Shown here: positions 1 through 7,657 of the stretch, one piece after another | How positions within the stretch are numbered: the stretch's first letter is position 1 | How the letters are laid out: each line of letters begins with the position of its first letter | IMG/VR virus record: IMGVR_UViG_3300048686_000159 | Location: 1-27,272 of that record | Origin: a virus | DNA length: 27,272 nucleotides | Direction: 5' to 3' (one strand) | Notes under the pieces: model-generated | Told to the model about the DNA's origin: nothing | The model's database searches: none | Seen by the model: only the letters and a program-made list of their open reading frames with translations | Position numbers and translations under genes: made by a program

Positions 1-489
1 CAGCCAGAGCTTGATGCGTTTTTGGGGCGAAATCCAGAGTTTTCTCCTATTTATCCAAAAATCTCTCGCAACTACGTCATGTTCGACGATCAATTCCCAA
101 ACATTGTTAGCAGAAATGGAGTAAGTCTTAGTGACTTGTTGAAGTCAGAGACTCCACAAAGCAAATTAAACGCGCTGATTCAAAATCTTGAATCACAAGG
201 ACTCAACGTAGACGCTTTCTATAATCCAAAGTCCAATCAGGTTTCATTGTCTAGGCTTGTTGTCCCTAAAGAATCACGCGGTCAGGGCATTGGAACAAAA
301 GCAATGCAAGATTTAATTGATTTTGCTGACGAACAAAATGCTTTAATGTCTCTTTCTCCATCTACTGACTTTGGCGCAACGTCAATCAATAGGTTAAAGG
401 ATTTCTATAGTCGATTTGGTTTTGTTCCAAACAAAGGAAAATACAAAGATTATTCTATTAGTGAGTCAATGTATCGGCCAAAAAAATGA
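1..489 (+). CDS. GNAT-family acetyltransferase domain protein, 5'-truncated by the window edge
   Basis: The frame is open from base 1, so the visible 162 residues are the C-terminal part of a longer protein; a TTG at 22 is a possible start but has no convincing ribosome-binding site. The C-terminal half shows a GNAT fold signature: a beta-strand SLSRLVVPKE, followed directly by the acetyl-CoA pyrophosphate-binding loop RGQGIGT and its helix, then a late LKDFYSRFGFVP segment typical of GNAT motif B. GNAT enzymes transfer an acetyl group from acetyl-CoA to an amine. In phages such domains are often the tail of large multidomain proteins; the substrate here is unknown. The gene ends in an ATGA overlap with the small terminase gene, so it is probably co-transcribed with packaging genes. 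Domain call fairly sure, function unknown. Confidence 0.7.
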   Translation, partial: QPELDAFLGRNPEFSPIYPKISRNYVMFDDQFPNIVSRNGVSLSDLLKSETPQSKLNALIQNLESQGLNVDAFYNPKSNQVSLSRLVVPKESRGQGIGTKAMQDLIDFADEQNALMSLSPSTDFGATSINRLKDFYSRFGFVPNKGKYKDYSISESMYRPKK

Positions 490-794
490 ACACTGTTAGC
501 GAAAAAATAACGAAGAAAAAACCGCGAGGCAAACCATTTGACGGTCAACCTGGTCCAGGTCGGCCAAAAGGCGTTCCAAACAAAAGCACAGCAGCCATTA
601 AAGACATGCTGCTTGCATCATTAGATCAAGTCGGCGGTCAGGCTTATTTCAAACAACAAGCGATTGAGAATCCAAACGCTTACATGTCTCTTATCGGCAA
701 GATCATTCCTGCTGAAGTGAAGAACCAAATAACTGGCGCAGACGGCGGTCCAGTACAACATTCAATCAAGGTGTCTTTTGGAGACGACAGCTAA
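486..794 (+). CDS. terS: Small terminase subunit candidate (DUF5681-like)
   Basis: A 102-residue basic, low-complexity N-terminus carries GQPGPGRPKGVPNKST, a signature seen in phage proteins directly upstream of large terminases (DUF5681-type). A predicted helical segment follows (AAIKDMLLASLDQVGG... to about residue 75). Small terminases recognise the packaging site on concatemeric DNA and load the large subunit. The start ATG overlaps the stop of the upstream gene (ATGA) and there is no good Shine-Dalgarno, suggesting translational coupling. Its 3' end overlaps the large terminase start by 17 nt. The role rests mainly on position and on the GRPKG motif; a DNA-binding accessory protein is the alternative. 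Confidence 0.65.
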   Translation: MNTVSEKITKKKPRGKPFDGQPGPGRPKGVPNKSTAAIKDMLLASLDQVGGQAYFKQQAIENPNAYMSLIGKIIPAEVKNQITGADGGPVQHSIKVSFGDDS

Positions 795-2046
795 ATTCCC
801 TCCAAAGCTAAAAGAGCTTTTCAATCCCTATCGCTACAAGATCCTGCATGGCGGCAGAGGATCTGGAAAGTCTTACTCTGTCTCTGCTGCATTACTCATC
901 AAAGGCGCTGAGAAGCCATTGCGTATTCTCTGTGCGAGAGAAGTGCAGAAATCTATCAAGCAATCTGTTCATACGCTTTTAGTGGATCAGATTCAAACAC
1001 TGAATCTAGGCTATTTCTATAACGTCACTGAAACAGAGATTCGCGGCAAGAACGGCACGATATTCACATTCTCAGGTCTGGCTAATCACACTGTTGAATC
1101 AGTTAAGTCAATGGCTAACATTGATATATGCTGGATAGAAGAAGCTCAGAGCGTTAGCAAAAAGTCCTGGGATATTCTCATCCCAACGATCAGGGCCGAA
1201 AACTCTGAAATCTGGGTCACGATGAATCCAGACTTAGACACTGACGACACTTATACGCGCTTCATTGCTAATCAAGTGCCAAATAGCTTAGTGGTGCAAA
1301 TCAACTATCTGGACAATCCATGGTTTCCGAACGTCCTTGAGGTTGAGCGTATTCACTGCGAGCGACATAACAGCCGCGATTATGAAAACATCTGGCTAGG
1401 CAAGCCAAAGACAGTTGTAGATGGAGCAATCTACGCTGATGAATATCAGGAGATGGTCGAGCAACATCGTATCAATCTAGTTACGCACGATCCGATGCTT
1501 AAGACGCATGTCGTCGTAGACCTTGGCTGGAACGATGCAATGTCTATCATCATGGTGCAACGCGCTGGCTCAGAAGCCCGCATTGTTGATTACATTGAAG
1601 AATCTTTTCAAACGCTCGACTGGTATAGCGCAGAACTAAAGCGCCGCAACTACAACTGGGGCAAGATGTGGTTGCCGCATGATGCAGTGCATAAAGACTA
1701 CAAGACTGGCAAATCTGCCGCAGAGATCATGACTCAACTCGGCTGGGAAGTTGAAGTCATTCCTATTGGCGACGTAGAGCACGGCATAAAACTATCCAGA
1801 ATGCTTTTCCCTCGCGTCTGGATGGATAAGGTAAAAACTTTTAGATTACAAGAGTGCCTGAAGCGTTATCGGCGCTCTATCAATCAAACAACTGGTCAAC
1901 CAACAGGACCATTGCATGACGAATACTCTCACGGCGCTGACGCTTTCCGTTATCTTGCAACTTGTATAGACATGATGCGTAACGATAACTTGAAACGTAA
2001 AAAAGAGTATGATAACGGCAGGGCTTCAAACTGGATGAGTTACTAA
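778..2046 (+). CDS. terL: Large terminase subunit (ATPase/nuclease packaging motor)
   Basis: This 422-residue protein has the two-domain architecture of the PBSX/Terminase_3 type of TerL. Residues 25-32 GGRGSGKS form the Walker A loop; residues 116-122 DICWIEE form Walker B plus the catalytic glutamate; WVTMNPD (about 146-152) fits the coupling motif. The C-terminal RNase H-like nuclease shows acidic residues in the expected contexts: D248 in VVVDLGW, D302 in LPHDA, and D388 in SHGADAF. It docks on the portal and uses ATP to translocate and cut DNA. The start used is TTG at 778, with AAGG about 6-10 nt upstream inside the preceding gene; no ATG or GTG in frame would keep the Walker A context better. 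Very sure of family. Confidence 0.95.
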   Translation: METTAKFPPKLKELFNPYRYKILHGGRGSGKSYSVSAALLIKGAEKPLRILCAREVQKSIKQSVHTLLVDQIQTLNLGYFYNVTETEIRGKNGTIFTFSGLANHTVESVKSMANIDICWIEEAQSVSKKSWDILIPTIRAENSEIWVTMNPDLDTDDTYTRFIANQVPNSLVVQINYLDNPWFPNVLEVERIHCERHNSRDYENIWLGKPKTVVDGAIYADEYQEMVEQHRINLVTHDPMLKTHVVVDLGWNDAMSIIMVQRAGSEARIVDYIEESFQTLDWYSAELKRRNYNWGKMWLPHDAVHKDYKTGKSAAEIMTQLGWEVEVIPIGDVEHGIKLSRMLFPRVWMDKVKTFRLQECLKRYRRSINQTTGQPTGPLHDEYSHGADAFRYLATCIDMMRNDNLKRKKEYDNGRASNWMSY

Positions 2047-2047
2047 T

Positions 2048-4216
2048 ATGACAGATTATGCCGACTATGATGCAACGTCTGATTCTGATCTGTTGAATGA
2101 GATCAGAAAACGTTTTGACATATCCCTTGAAGCTACGGCGCAAATCAGGCAGGAAATGCTTGATGATATTCGCTTTGCAAGGCTAGGCGATCAATGGACG
2201 GAAGCGAGTAAATATGACCGCGCTCGTCCAGGCAAAGAACGGCCAATGCTTGTTGTTAATCGACTCCTGCAGTTCAGAGATCGAGTCGTCAATGAGATTC
2301 GCCAGAACACGCCAAGTATTCGTATTCGCCCTGTAGCAGACGGTGCAGACCAAGAGACTGCTGAAGTCCTCATGGGCATTGTCCGTCATATACAAGACAA
2401 CAGTAACGCAAGCATTGCATACGACACTGCAGTGGAATGGCAAGTAGATGCAGGCCTTGGCTATTTCCGTGTTCGTAATGACTGGGCGGATGCAACTTCA
2501 TTTGACCAAGAGATTTACATTGACCGCATTGTAGATCCAATGAAAGTTTATCTTGACCCGCACAGCAAACAGCCAGATGGCTCAGATGCAGAATGGTGCA
2601 TCATTGCCGAAGAGATTCCAAAGGAAGAGTTCAAGCGCTTGTATCCAGAAGTTCCAGAAACGAACTGGGAAGAAGCAGGCAATGGCGACATGCAGGGCTG
2701 GTATACAAAAGACAGTATAAGAATCGCAGAGTATTACTGCATTGAGCATGACAACCAAGAGATCATGGACCCTGAAACCGGTAAGACGCGCATGATTGAT
2801 GTGCGCCGGTGCATGTGGCACAAGGTCACTGGCGAAACAATTCTGGAAACGTCAGAGCTTCCGACAAGTTACATTCCGATTATTCCAGTGCTTGGTCATG
2901 AAGTCTGGGTGCAAGGAAGACGTTATGTCTCAGGTCTTGTACGCAACGCAAAAGACGCTCAGAGGCTCTATAACTACTATTTGAGCGCCAATGCTGAGAA
3001 CGTAGCACTTGCACCAAAAGCGCCGTTTATTGGCGTTGCAGGACAGTTTGAGACTGATCCGCGATGGGGTAGAGCTAACCAGGAGTCGCTTGCTTATCTC
3101 GAATACGATCCAGTTAGCATTGCAGGCACTCCAGTCGGTCCTCCTCAGAGAGCGCAACCTCCTCAAGCATCTAGCGCGATCATGCAGGCAGTTCAGCTTG
3201 CTGAGAACGACATTATGCAGTCCATGGGTATTTACCAGCCAAGTCTCGGCGGTGAATCTAACGAAACTTCTGGACGCGCATTGTTATTGCGTCAGAAGCA
3301 ATCCGAAACTGGCAACTTCCATTATCAGGACAATCTCAATCGATCCATCCGTCATGCAGGACGAATTATTCTTGAGATGATTCCAAGGATTTATGATCGC
3401 GCAAGAGTCATCCGTATTCTTGGCGAAGACGGTAGCCCAAGAGAGATCAACGTAGATCCGAATATGCCGCAAGCGAGCATGTATACGGATCGGCCAGATA
3501 TTGACAGCATCTACAATCCAACAGTCGGCAAGTATGACGTTGTATGCGATGCAGGGCCTAGCTATGCAACGAAGCGCGATGAAGCTGCAAACATGATGCT
3601 TGCGCTGACGCAGGCTAATCCGAATCTGTTTAACATGATTGGCGATCTGATGCTCAAGAACATGGATTGGCCCGGCGCAGAGGAGATTAGCAAGAGACTG
3701 CAGGCAATGTTGCCACCAAATCTTCAGCCTAGCGCGGACGGAACAAAGATTGATCCGCAAGTCCTGCAAGCACAACAGATGGTTGAGCAGATGGCTAACC
3801 AGATGGAAGAGATGGATGCAGAAATTAGATCCTTGCGCGATGAGCGTTTACTGAAAATCCAAGAGGCTGAACGTCAATGGTTTGACTCTCAAACAAAGCG
3901 CATGGATACGGAAGGCAAGATAATGATGACTGACACGCAATTGCAGTCAATCATTCAGCAAAACCTCATGATTATGCTTGGTCAGGAAACTGAGGAGCTG
4001 CATGAAGAGGAAAAAGAGTTTGAGGCTATGGAAGAAGCGACAATGCAGCAGCCGCATAGCGCTTTACCTGAGAAACAGCCTCATCAGATTGCGGCAGGAT
4101 CTGCGCCAAAAGCTCCAAGGCCAAAGGCGCAAAAGCCTGGTGCGATGACAAGGAAGCCAAACGTGGCTGCTCTCACTGGCGAGCAAAAGCCAGAACAACA
4201 AGACGAAATGGGGTAA
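2048..4216 (+). CDS. Portal protein, P22 gp1-like
   Basis: At 722 residues this is close in length to the P22 portal (725 residues) and follows TerL after a 1-nt gap. The N-terminal part (RFARLGDQWTE, RPMLVVNRLLQFRDRVVNEI, NTPSIRIRPV) and the later segment LYNYYLSANAENVALAPKAP are typical of the P22-type portal family, as is GIYQPSLGGESNETSGRALL around residue 395-415. The C-terminus (about 570-680) is helix and coiled-coil rich, rich in Gln/Met/Glu, and matches the long barrel that projects into the capsid in P22. It forms the dodecameric ring at one vertex, binding TerL during packaging and the gp4-like adaptor afterwards. The tail after about residue 680 is Pro/Lys-rich and probably disordered. 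Confidence 0.92.
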   Translation: MTDYADYDATSDSDLLNEIRKRFDISLEATAQIRQEMLDDIRFARLGDQWTEASKYDRARPGKERPMLVVNRLLQFRDRVVNEIRQNTPSIRIRPVADGADQETAEVLMGIVRHIQDNSNASIAYDTAVEWQVDAGLGYFRVRNDWADATSFDQEIYIDRIVDPMKVYLDPHSKQPDGSDAEWCIIAEEIPKEEFKRLYPEVPETNWEEAGNGDMQGWYTKDSIRIAEYYCIEHDNQEIMDPETGKTRMIDVRRCMWHKVTGETILETSELPTSYIPIIPVLGHEVWVQGRRYVSGLVRNAKDAQRLYNYYLSANAENVALAPKAPFIGVAGQFETDPRWGRANQESLAYLEYDPVSIAGTPVGPPQRAQPPQASSAIMQAVQLAENDIMQSMGIYQPSLGGESNETSGRALLLRQKQSETGNFHYQDNLNRSIRHAGRIILEMIPRIYDRARVIRILGEDGSPREINVDPNMPQASMYTDRPDIDSIYNPTVGKYDVVCDAGPSYATKRDEAANMMLALTQANPNLFNMIGDLMLKNMDWPGAEEISKRLQAMLPPNLQPSADGTKIDPQVLQAQQMVEQMANQMEEMDAEIRSLRDERLLKIQEAERQWFDSQTKRMDTEGKIMMTDTQLQSIIQQNLMIMLGQETEELHEEEKEFEAMEEATMQQPHSALPEKQPHQIAAGSAPKAPRPKAQKPGAMTRKPNVAALTGEQKPEQQDEMG

Positions 4217-4219
4217 GCA

Positions 4220-5083
4220 ATGAATGAAGCAGAACTCGATACAACTGCAAGTGCTGATGTGCAAGTTGAACAGCAAAACGCCAATGCCGATCAGGTTGTT
4301 GATGATGAAAGCCTGGTATCAGCAGAGGAAACAGAAGCTGAGATTGCACAAGATGAGGAAGCACCTATCGACAAGAAAGATCCATGGTACAAGCGGCGTA
4401 TTGATGAACTAACCAAGGACAAGCACGAGGCTCGCAGACATGCAGAACGTCTTGAGCGCATGCTGGAGCAACTTTCTGCACAGCAAAGGCAACTTGTAGA
4501 GAAACCGCCAGCATTACAGCCTCCGAATCCTGAAGACTTTGCAGGTGGACAATATGATCCAAGGTACATGCAGGCGCAGCTCGATTACACAAAAGCTGCT
4601 GCGATTGAAGAAGCGAAGAGAGCCGTTGCAGCGGAGTATGAACAACGTCAGGCAATTGAGCGCCAAGCACAGGCACAAGCAAAACTTGAGACTGCAGAGG
4701 CGGCAGCGCGACAAAAGTATGTTGATTATGATGCAGCTATTGAAGGGATTACGTCTGATCCGAGGCTGGCGCAAAACTCGACAATCAGACAAGCATTGCT
4801 TGGCTTAGACAATGGGCCAGAGATTGCTTACATTCTTGGCAAGAACCTAGACGTTGCATATGAAATTGCCAACATGAATCCTATTCAGGCTGGACTGCGC
4901 TTGGCTGAACTTATCAATAGAGCGCCAAGGAAAGTATCTAATGCGCCAACGCCTATTAAGCCAATCAATGCAACTGGCGGAATAGGCAGAAAGTCTTATG
5001 CTGATATGTCTACAGCAGAATACATTGCGGCTAGAAACGCTGAAGAGTTTGCTGCAAGACAAGCAAGATATAATCGCAAGTGA
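4220..5083 (+). CDS. Capsid scaffold protein
   Basis: A 287-residue protein lying between portal and coat, the standard scaffold position. The N-terminus (1-50) is very acidic, residues about 55-95 (KRRIDELTKDKHEARRHAER...) and 110-165 are strongly helical/coiled-coil with Ala, Glu and Gln, and the C-terminus is basic (RQARYNRK). A basic helical C-terminus that binds coat is known for P22 gp8. It would direct assembly of coat into a procapsid and leave before or during packaging. The start ATG lies 3 nt after the portal stop with GGGG about 8 nt upstream. Sequence itself is not diagnostic, so the call rests on position and composition. It is the last gene before the terminator at 5105. Confidence 0.85.
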   Translation: MNEAELDTTASADVQVEQQNANADQVVDDESLVSAEETEAEIAQDEEAPIDKKDPWYKRRIDELTKDKHEARRHAERLERMLEQLSAQQRQLVEKPPALQPPNPEDFAGGQYDPRYMQAQLDYTKAAAIEEAKRAVAAEYEQRQAIERQAQAQAKLETAEAAARQKYVDYDAAIEGITSDPRLAQNSTIRQALLGLDNGPEIAYILGKNLDVAYEIANMNPIQAGLRLAELINRAPRKVSNAPTPIKPINATGGIGRKSYADMSTAEYIAARNAEEFAARQARYNRK

Positions 5084-5104
5084 CATAGAATCCCACCCCC
5101 CACT

Positions 5105-5132
5105 GCCTAGGTATTTGCCTAGGCTTTTTTTT
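5105..5132 (+). terminator. Rho-independent terminator after the packaging/scaffold genes
   Basis: A perfect 7-bp stem GCCTAGG/CCTAGGC with a 6-nt loop (TATTTG) is followed at once by eight T residues. It sits 22 nt after the scaffold stop and just before a promoter-like sequence, so it separates the packaging operon from the coat operon. Confidence 0.9.
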
Positions 5133-5134
5133 GC

Positions 5135-5163
5135 TTAACAGAAATGTTTCTGTGTGTTATATC
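5135..5163 (+). promoter_or_regulatory. Promoter candidate for the coat gene
   Basis: TTAACA (5135-5140, five of six matches to the sigma70 -35 box) is followed by a 17-bp spacer and TATATC (5158-5163, four of six to -10). A TG one base before the -10 (5155-5156) gives an extended -10. It begins 3 nt after the T-tract of the terminator and would give a coat mRNA leader of about 115 nt. Prediction from consensus only. Confidence 0.6.
5138..5153. promoter_or_regulatory. Palindrome inside the promoter spacer, possible operator
   Basis: ACAGAAA-TG-TTTCTGT is a perfect 7+7 inverted repeat with a 2-nt centre. It overlaps the last three bases of the -35 box and the first part of the spacer, where a dimeric regulator would block or recruit RNA polymerase. 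It is too tight to be an RNA hairpin with a normal loop. No regulator is visible in the window. Confidence 0.45.
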
Positions 5164-5186
5164 TGTCGCACCAAGATAGTGTGCTG

Positions 5187-5252
5187 GCCCTGACATTACT
5201 TGCGGCATTCAGATAATTCGAGGGATCGGCTCCCATCTGAAATAATAAGGGC
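5187..5252 (+). promoter_or_regulatory. Nested stem-loop in the coat-gene 5' leader
   Basis: Three co-linear inverted repeats nest inside one another: GCCCT (5187-5191)/AGGGC (5248-5252), TTCAGAT (5208-5214)/ATCTGAA (5235-5241) and GGGA (5222-5225)/TCCC (5231-5234) around a 5-nt loop. The ribosome-binding site (GGAG at 5273-5276) lies outside and stays free. A stable leader could protect the very abundant coat mRNA from 5' decay; this is inference. Confidence 0.5.
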
Positions 5253-5284
5253 AAAACCTTTATTTTTCATTTGGAGTAATCATT

Positions 5285-6538
5285 ATGAGCAATCAGTTGC
5301 TTACTATTTCAATGATTACGAACGAAGCTCTGCGGGTGCTGACTAACAGCTTGGTATTTACTAAGGCTGTATCTCGCCAGTATGACGATAAGTTCGCAAT
5401 CGAAGGCGCAAAGATTGGTACGACGATCAATCTTCGCAAACCGCCGCGCTATGTAGGTCGTACCGGTCCTGCACTGCAGGTTGAATCCTCTGTTGAAACG
5501 TATGTACCGCTGACTCTGGGAACTCAGTTCGGCGTAGACATGGCGTTTACGACTCAGGATCTGACGATGAACATCAGCGATTTCTCTGATCGTTTCATCA
5601 AGCCTGCTGTTGCCGCTGTAGCCAACAAAATTGACTACGATGGCCTGCAGCAGTTCCTGAACGTTTACAACCTTGTTGGCACTCCTGGCCAGCTTACCGG
5701 CACTCCGACTCAGGCACAGTCTACGGCTGCAATTCTTGCTGCTCGTGCGCGTCTGAATCAGGAAGCGGCTCCTGTTGATGAACAGCGTCATTTTGTTGTC
5801 GATCCGACTGTGGAAGTAGGTATCGTCTCTGGTCTGACGAACCTGTTCAATCCGCAGGGTACTATCTCTAGCATCTTCCAGAAGGGTGCGCTCGGCGACA
5901 ACACGCTCGGCTTTAATTTCGCAATGGACCAGAACGTAGGTAACTTCACCTCTGGTACGTTCGTTGTTGGAACCGATACGCTTGCTGTTGCTGCACAGGC
6001 TGGCGGCTCAGTACAGACCAATGCACAGACTGCATTCTCTCTGTCTGCAACGATCAGCGTAGGCAAGACTTTGACTGCTGGCACTGTATTCACCATTCCT
6101 GGTGTATATGCAGTTAACCCGCAGAATCGTCAGTCTACGGGCGCATTGCGTAACTTTGTCCTGACTGCAAGCGTAACCGGCACTGGTTCTGCACAGAACA
6201 TTTCTGTGTTCCCGACTCCGGTATTCTCTGGTCAGTTCCAGAATGTCACTAGCTCAACCGGCACTATTCCGAGCGCTAATGCTTCTGTAATCTCTGGTTC
6301 TAATGGCGCAAGCTATCCTAATGCACTTGCATTCCATCGTGATGCATTTGCTTTCGGTACGGCTGACCTTATCTTGCCGCAGGGCGTAGATATGGCTGGC
6401 AGGGCTTCAGCAGATGGCGTTTCTATTCGTCTTGTCCGTCAGTACGACATTAACAGCGATCAGCTCCCATGTCGTCTTGATGTGCTCTACGGATGGTCCA
6501 CCATCTATCCTGAACTTGCTTGTCGCGTAACGGGTTAA
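5285..6538 (+). CDS. Major capsid (coat) protein, P22 gp5-like
   Basis: At 417 residues it is near the P22 coat length (430). The N-terminus MSNQLLTISMITNEALRVL, the segment TKAVSRQYDDKFAIEGAKIG, and the block TTINLRKPPRYVGRTGPALQ are typical of the P22 coat family with its HK97-type fold. A Thr/Ser/Gly/Ala-rich central stretch (about 215-345) fits an inserted domain as in P22 gp5. The C-terminus RLVRQYDINSDQLPCRLDVL followed by YGW closes the fold. Translation starts at ATG 5285 with TTGGAG 9 nt upstream. It follows a dedicated terminator and promoter, consistent with high expression, and its codon use is more GC-rich (one sampled 60-nt line 55%) than the AT-rich fibre body. Confidence 0.93.
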   Translation: MSNQLLTISMITNEALRVLTNSLVFTKAVSRQYDDKFAIEGAKIGTTINLRKPPRYVGRTGPALQVESSVETYVPLTLGTQFGVDMAFTTQDLTMNISDFSDRFIKPAVAAVANKIDYDGLQQFLNVYNLVGTPGQLTGTPTQAQSTAAILAARARLNQEAAPVDEQRHFVVDPTVEVGIVSGLTNLFNPQGTISSIFQKGALGDNTLGFNFAMDQNVGNFTSGTFVVGTDTLAVAAQAGGSVQTNAQTAFSLSATISVGKTLTAGTVFTIPGVYAVNPQNRQSTGALRNFVLTASVTGTGSAQNISVFPTPVFSGQFQNVTSSTGTIPSANASVISGSNGASYPNALAFHRDAFAFGTADLILPQGVDMAGRASADGVSIRLVRQYDINSDQLPCRLDVLYGWSTIYPELACRVTG

Positions 6539-6550
6539 TAGGAGGATCAC

Positions 6551-6919
6551 ATGTCTAATCCGGGTCCAAATATCGTCACCCCCGACATTCAGCGCGGTCA
6601 GGCTGTACTGACTGTTTCTCTGACTCCCGCCAGTGTTGGTGCGGCTACGTCAGCAGAACAGACTTTCACTGTCTCTGGTCTTGCTGTAGGGGATTTTGTC
6701 TCTGTAAACGGCTCAACTGGTAATGCAAGTGCCATTGCTGGCGCTCGCGTTTCAGCGGCTAACACGCTTGCTATTCGGTTTATCAATCCGACTGCAGGCG
6801 CACTTACCCCAGGTGCTGGCAGCTATCTTGTATACGTTGCTCGTTCCTATCCTGTCATGAGTGATTTCGGTGTCACGGCCTTCAATAACGTTGGTCCTGT
6901 CGCTGGAACCAATCCGTAA
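6551..6919 (+). CDS. Small head-associated protein of unknown function, decoration candidate
   Basis: A 122-residue protein with a consensus AGGAGG 5 nt before its ATG, directly behind the coat gene. It is rich in Val, Thr, Ala and Gly with alternating hydrophobic pattern (LTVSLTPASVGAATSAEQTF, then TVSGLAVGDFVSVNG), pointing to an all-beta domain. Similar small beta proteins after coat genes in phages are often decoration or structural proteins. No Cys, no membrane segment, no catalytic motif. Strong RBS plus coat operon position imply high copy number. The specific role is inferred. Confidence 0.7.
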   Translation: MSNPGPNIVTPDIQRGQAVLTVSLTPASVGAATSAEQTFTVSGLAVGDFVSVNGSTGNASAIAGARVSAANTLAIRFINPTAGALTPGAGSYLVYVARSYPVMSDFGVTAFNNVGPVAGTNP

Positions 6920-6930
6920 AGGATGAAACT

Positions 6931-6962
6931 AAGGGGCCAGTGTAAAAGCTGGCCTCTTATTT
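6931..6962 (+). terminator. Terminator or attenuator after the coat operon
   Basis: AAGGGGCCAG and CTGGCCTCTT form a 10-bp stem with one G-U pair and an 8-nt loop (6941-6948), followed by the weak tract ATTTAA. It starts 11 nt after the stop at 6919. The short T-run suggests partial termination, reducing transcription into the fibre block. Confidence 0.65.
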
Positions 6963-6985
6963 AACTTTCAAAGAAATACTTAATC

Positions 6986-7165
6986 ATGGGTAGGCCAAGA
7001 AAAGTTATTGAATTAGCAGAGCCTGAAGTGCAGGCATCTGACAATCAACAATTTCCAATCGCTGTCTATGATCCAACAGCAATACAGCTCAGAATCTTAG
7101 AAGCGTATAATCAAGATGAACTAGACAAGCTGCTATCAGGCGGCTGGTTACTTTATAAACCTTAG
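6986..7165 (+). CDS. Small protein of unknown function (59 aa)
   Basis: ATG 6986 to TAG 7163-7165 encodes 59 residues beginning MGRPRKVIELAEPEV and ending GGWLLYKP. The N-terminal GRPRK resembles a minor-groove-binding AT-hook-like patch, the rest is acidic with a helix-like QLRILEAYNQDELDKLL. The Shine-Dalgarno is weak (AAAGAAA about 11-17 nt upstream). It fills the gap between the coat-operon hairpin and the next gene, in frame-typical composition for this phage. I do not recognise a family. Confidence 0.6.
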   Translation: MGRPRKVIELAEPEVQASDNQQFPIAVYDPTAIQLRILEAYNQDELDKLLSGGWLLYKP

Positions 7166-7177
7166 TATGGTGAAAAT

Positions 7178-7501
7178 ATGCCGAATTGGTTAGACACTCC
7201 GGGTAAAAGCGTACCAGGCAACATTGGTGTAGAACCGGCGGCAATGAAGCCACTCGGTTTTCAGCAAATCTCCACGTTATCTAGCGCGGTGGGACTCACT
7301 GTCCCTGCAGGCGCACTCATTGCGCTTATCCAAGCAGAATCTCAGGATGTACGCTGGCGAGATGATGGATCTAATCCTAGCGCAACGGTTGGCATGACAA
7401 TCGGCACTGGACTCACTCTTCCTTACACTGGCGATCTTTCTGCGATTAAGTTCATAGAAATATCTGCTTCTGCAAAGTTGAACGTCAGTTATTACGGTTG
7501 A
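7178..7501 (+). CDS. Phage structural protein of unknown function (107 aa)
   Basis: A 107-residue protein with an all-beta look. The core IALIQAESQDVRWRDDGSNP followed by SATVGMTIGTG is a pattern I recognise from small phage and prophage structural proteins, where the (V)R(W/Y)RDDG..P...VGM segment recurs; no function is established to my knowledge. Ends with a strand-like LSAIKFIEISASAKLNVSYY. Start ATG 7178 has GGTGA 5-9 nt upstream. Position between coat and the first fibre suggests a virion component such as a decoration or fibre-attachment protein. Confidence 0.7.
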   Translation: MPNWLDTPGKSVPGNIGVEPAAMKPLGFQQISTLSSAVGLTVPAGALIALIQAESQDVRWRDDGSNPSATVGMTIGTGLTLPYTGDLSAIKFIEISASAKLNVSYYG

Positions 7502-7504
7502 CGT

Positions 7505-7654
7505 ATGTTTGAACTTCTTGGAATGTTCAGCAAGGCGCTCGGTATGTTTTATTCCGAGAATGATTCTGCTGTATCAACGACAATTTTTGAGATTGTTTCA
7601 GAAAGCAACGATCCTTTGTTGTCTGAATCAAGCGAATTCATTATTACGGAGTAA
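7505..7654 (+). CDS. Small acidic protein of unknown function (49 aa)
   Basis: ATG 7505 lies 3 nt after the previous stop and the frame closes with TAA at 7652-7654, three bases before the first fibre gene. The 49 residues start MFELLGMFSKALGMFYSEND with a hydrophobic amphipathic N-terminus and end acidic (SESSEFIITE). There is no clear Shine-Dalgarno, so translation would rely on coupling to the upstream gene. No family recognised; supported by exact fit between neighbours rather than by homology. Confidence 0.5.
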   Translation: MFELLGMFSKALGMFYSENDSAVSTTIFEIVSESNDPLLSESSEFIITE

Positions 7655-7657
7655 GCA

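Noticed and set aside
3284-3775. 163-codon antisense frame across the portal gene
   Set aside because: No motif or ribosome-binding site and unnatural composition; portal is clear on the other strand.
5309-5791. Long antisense frame (160 codons) across the coat gene
   Set aside because: It is a reflection of coat codon usage, Arg/Ser/Cys-rich without a recognisable fold or ribosome-binding site, and the sense frame is a confident P22-type coat.
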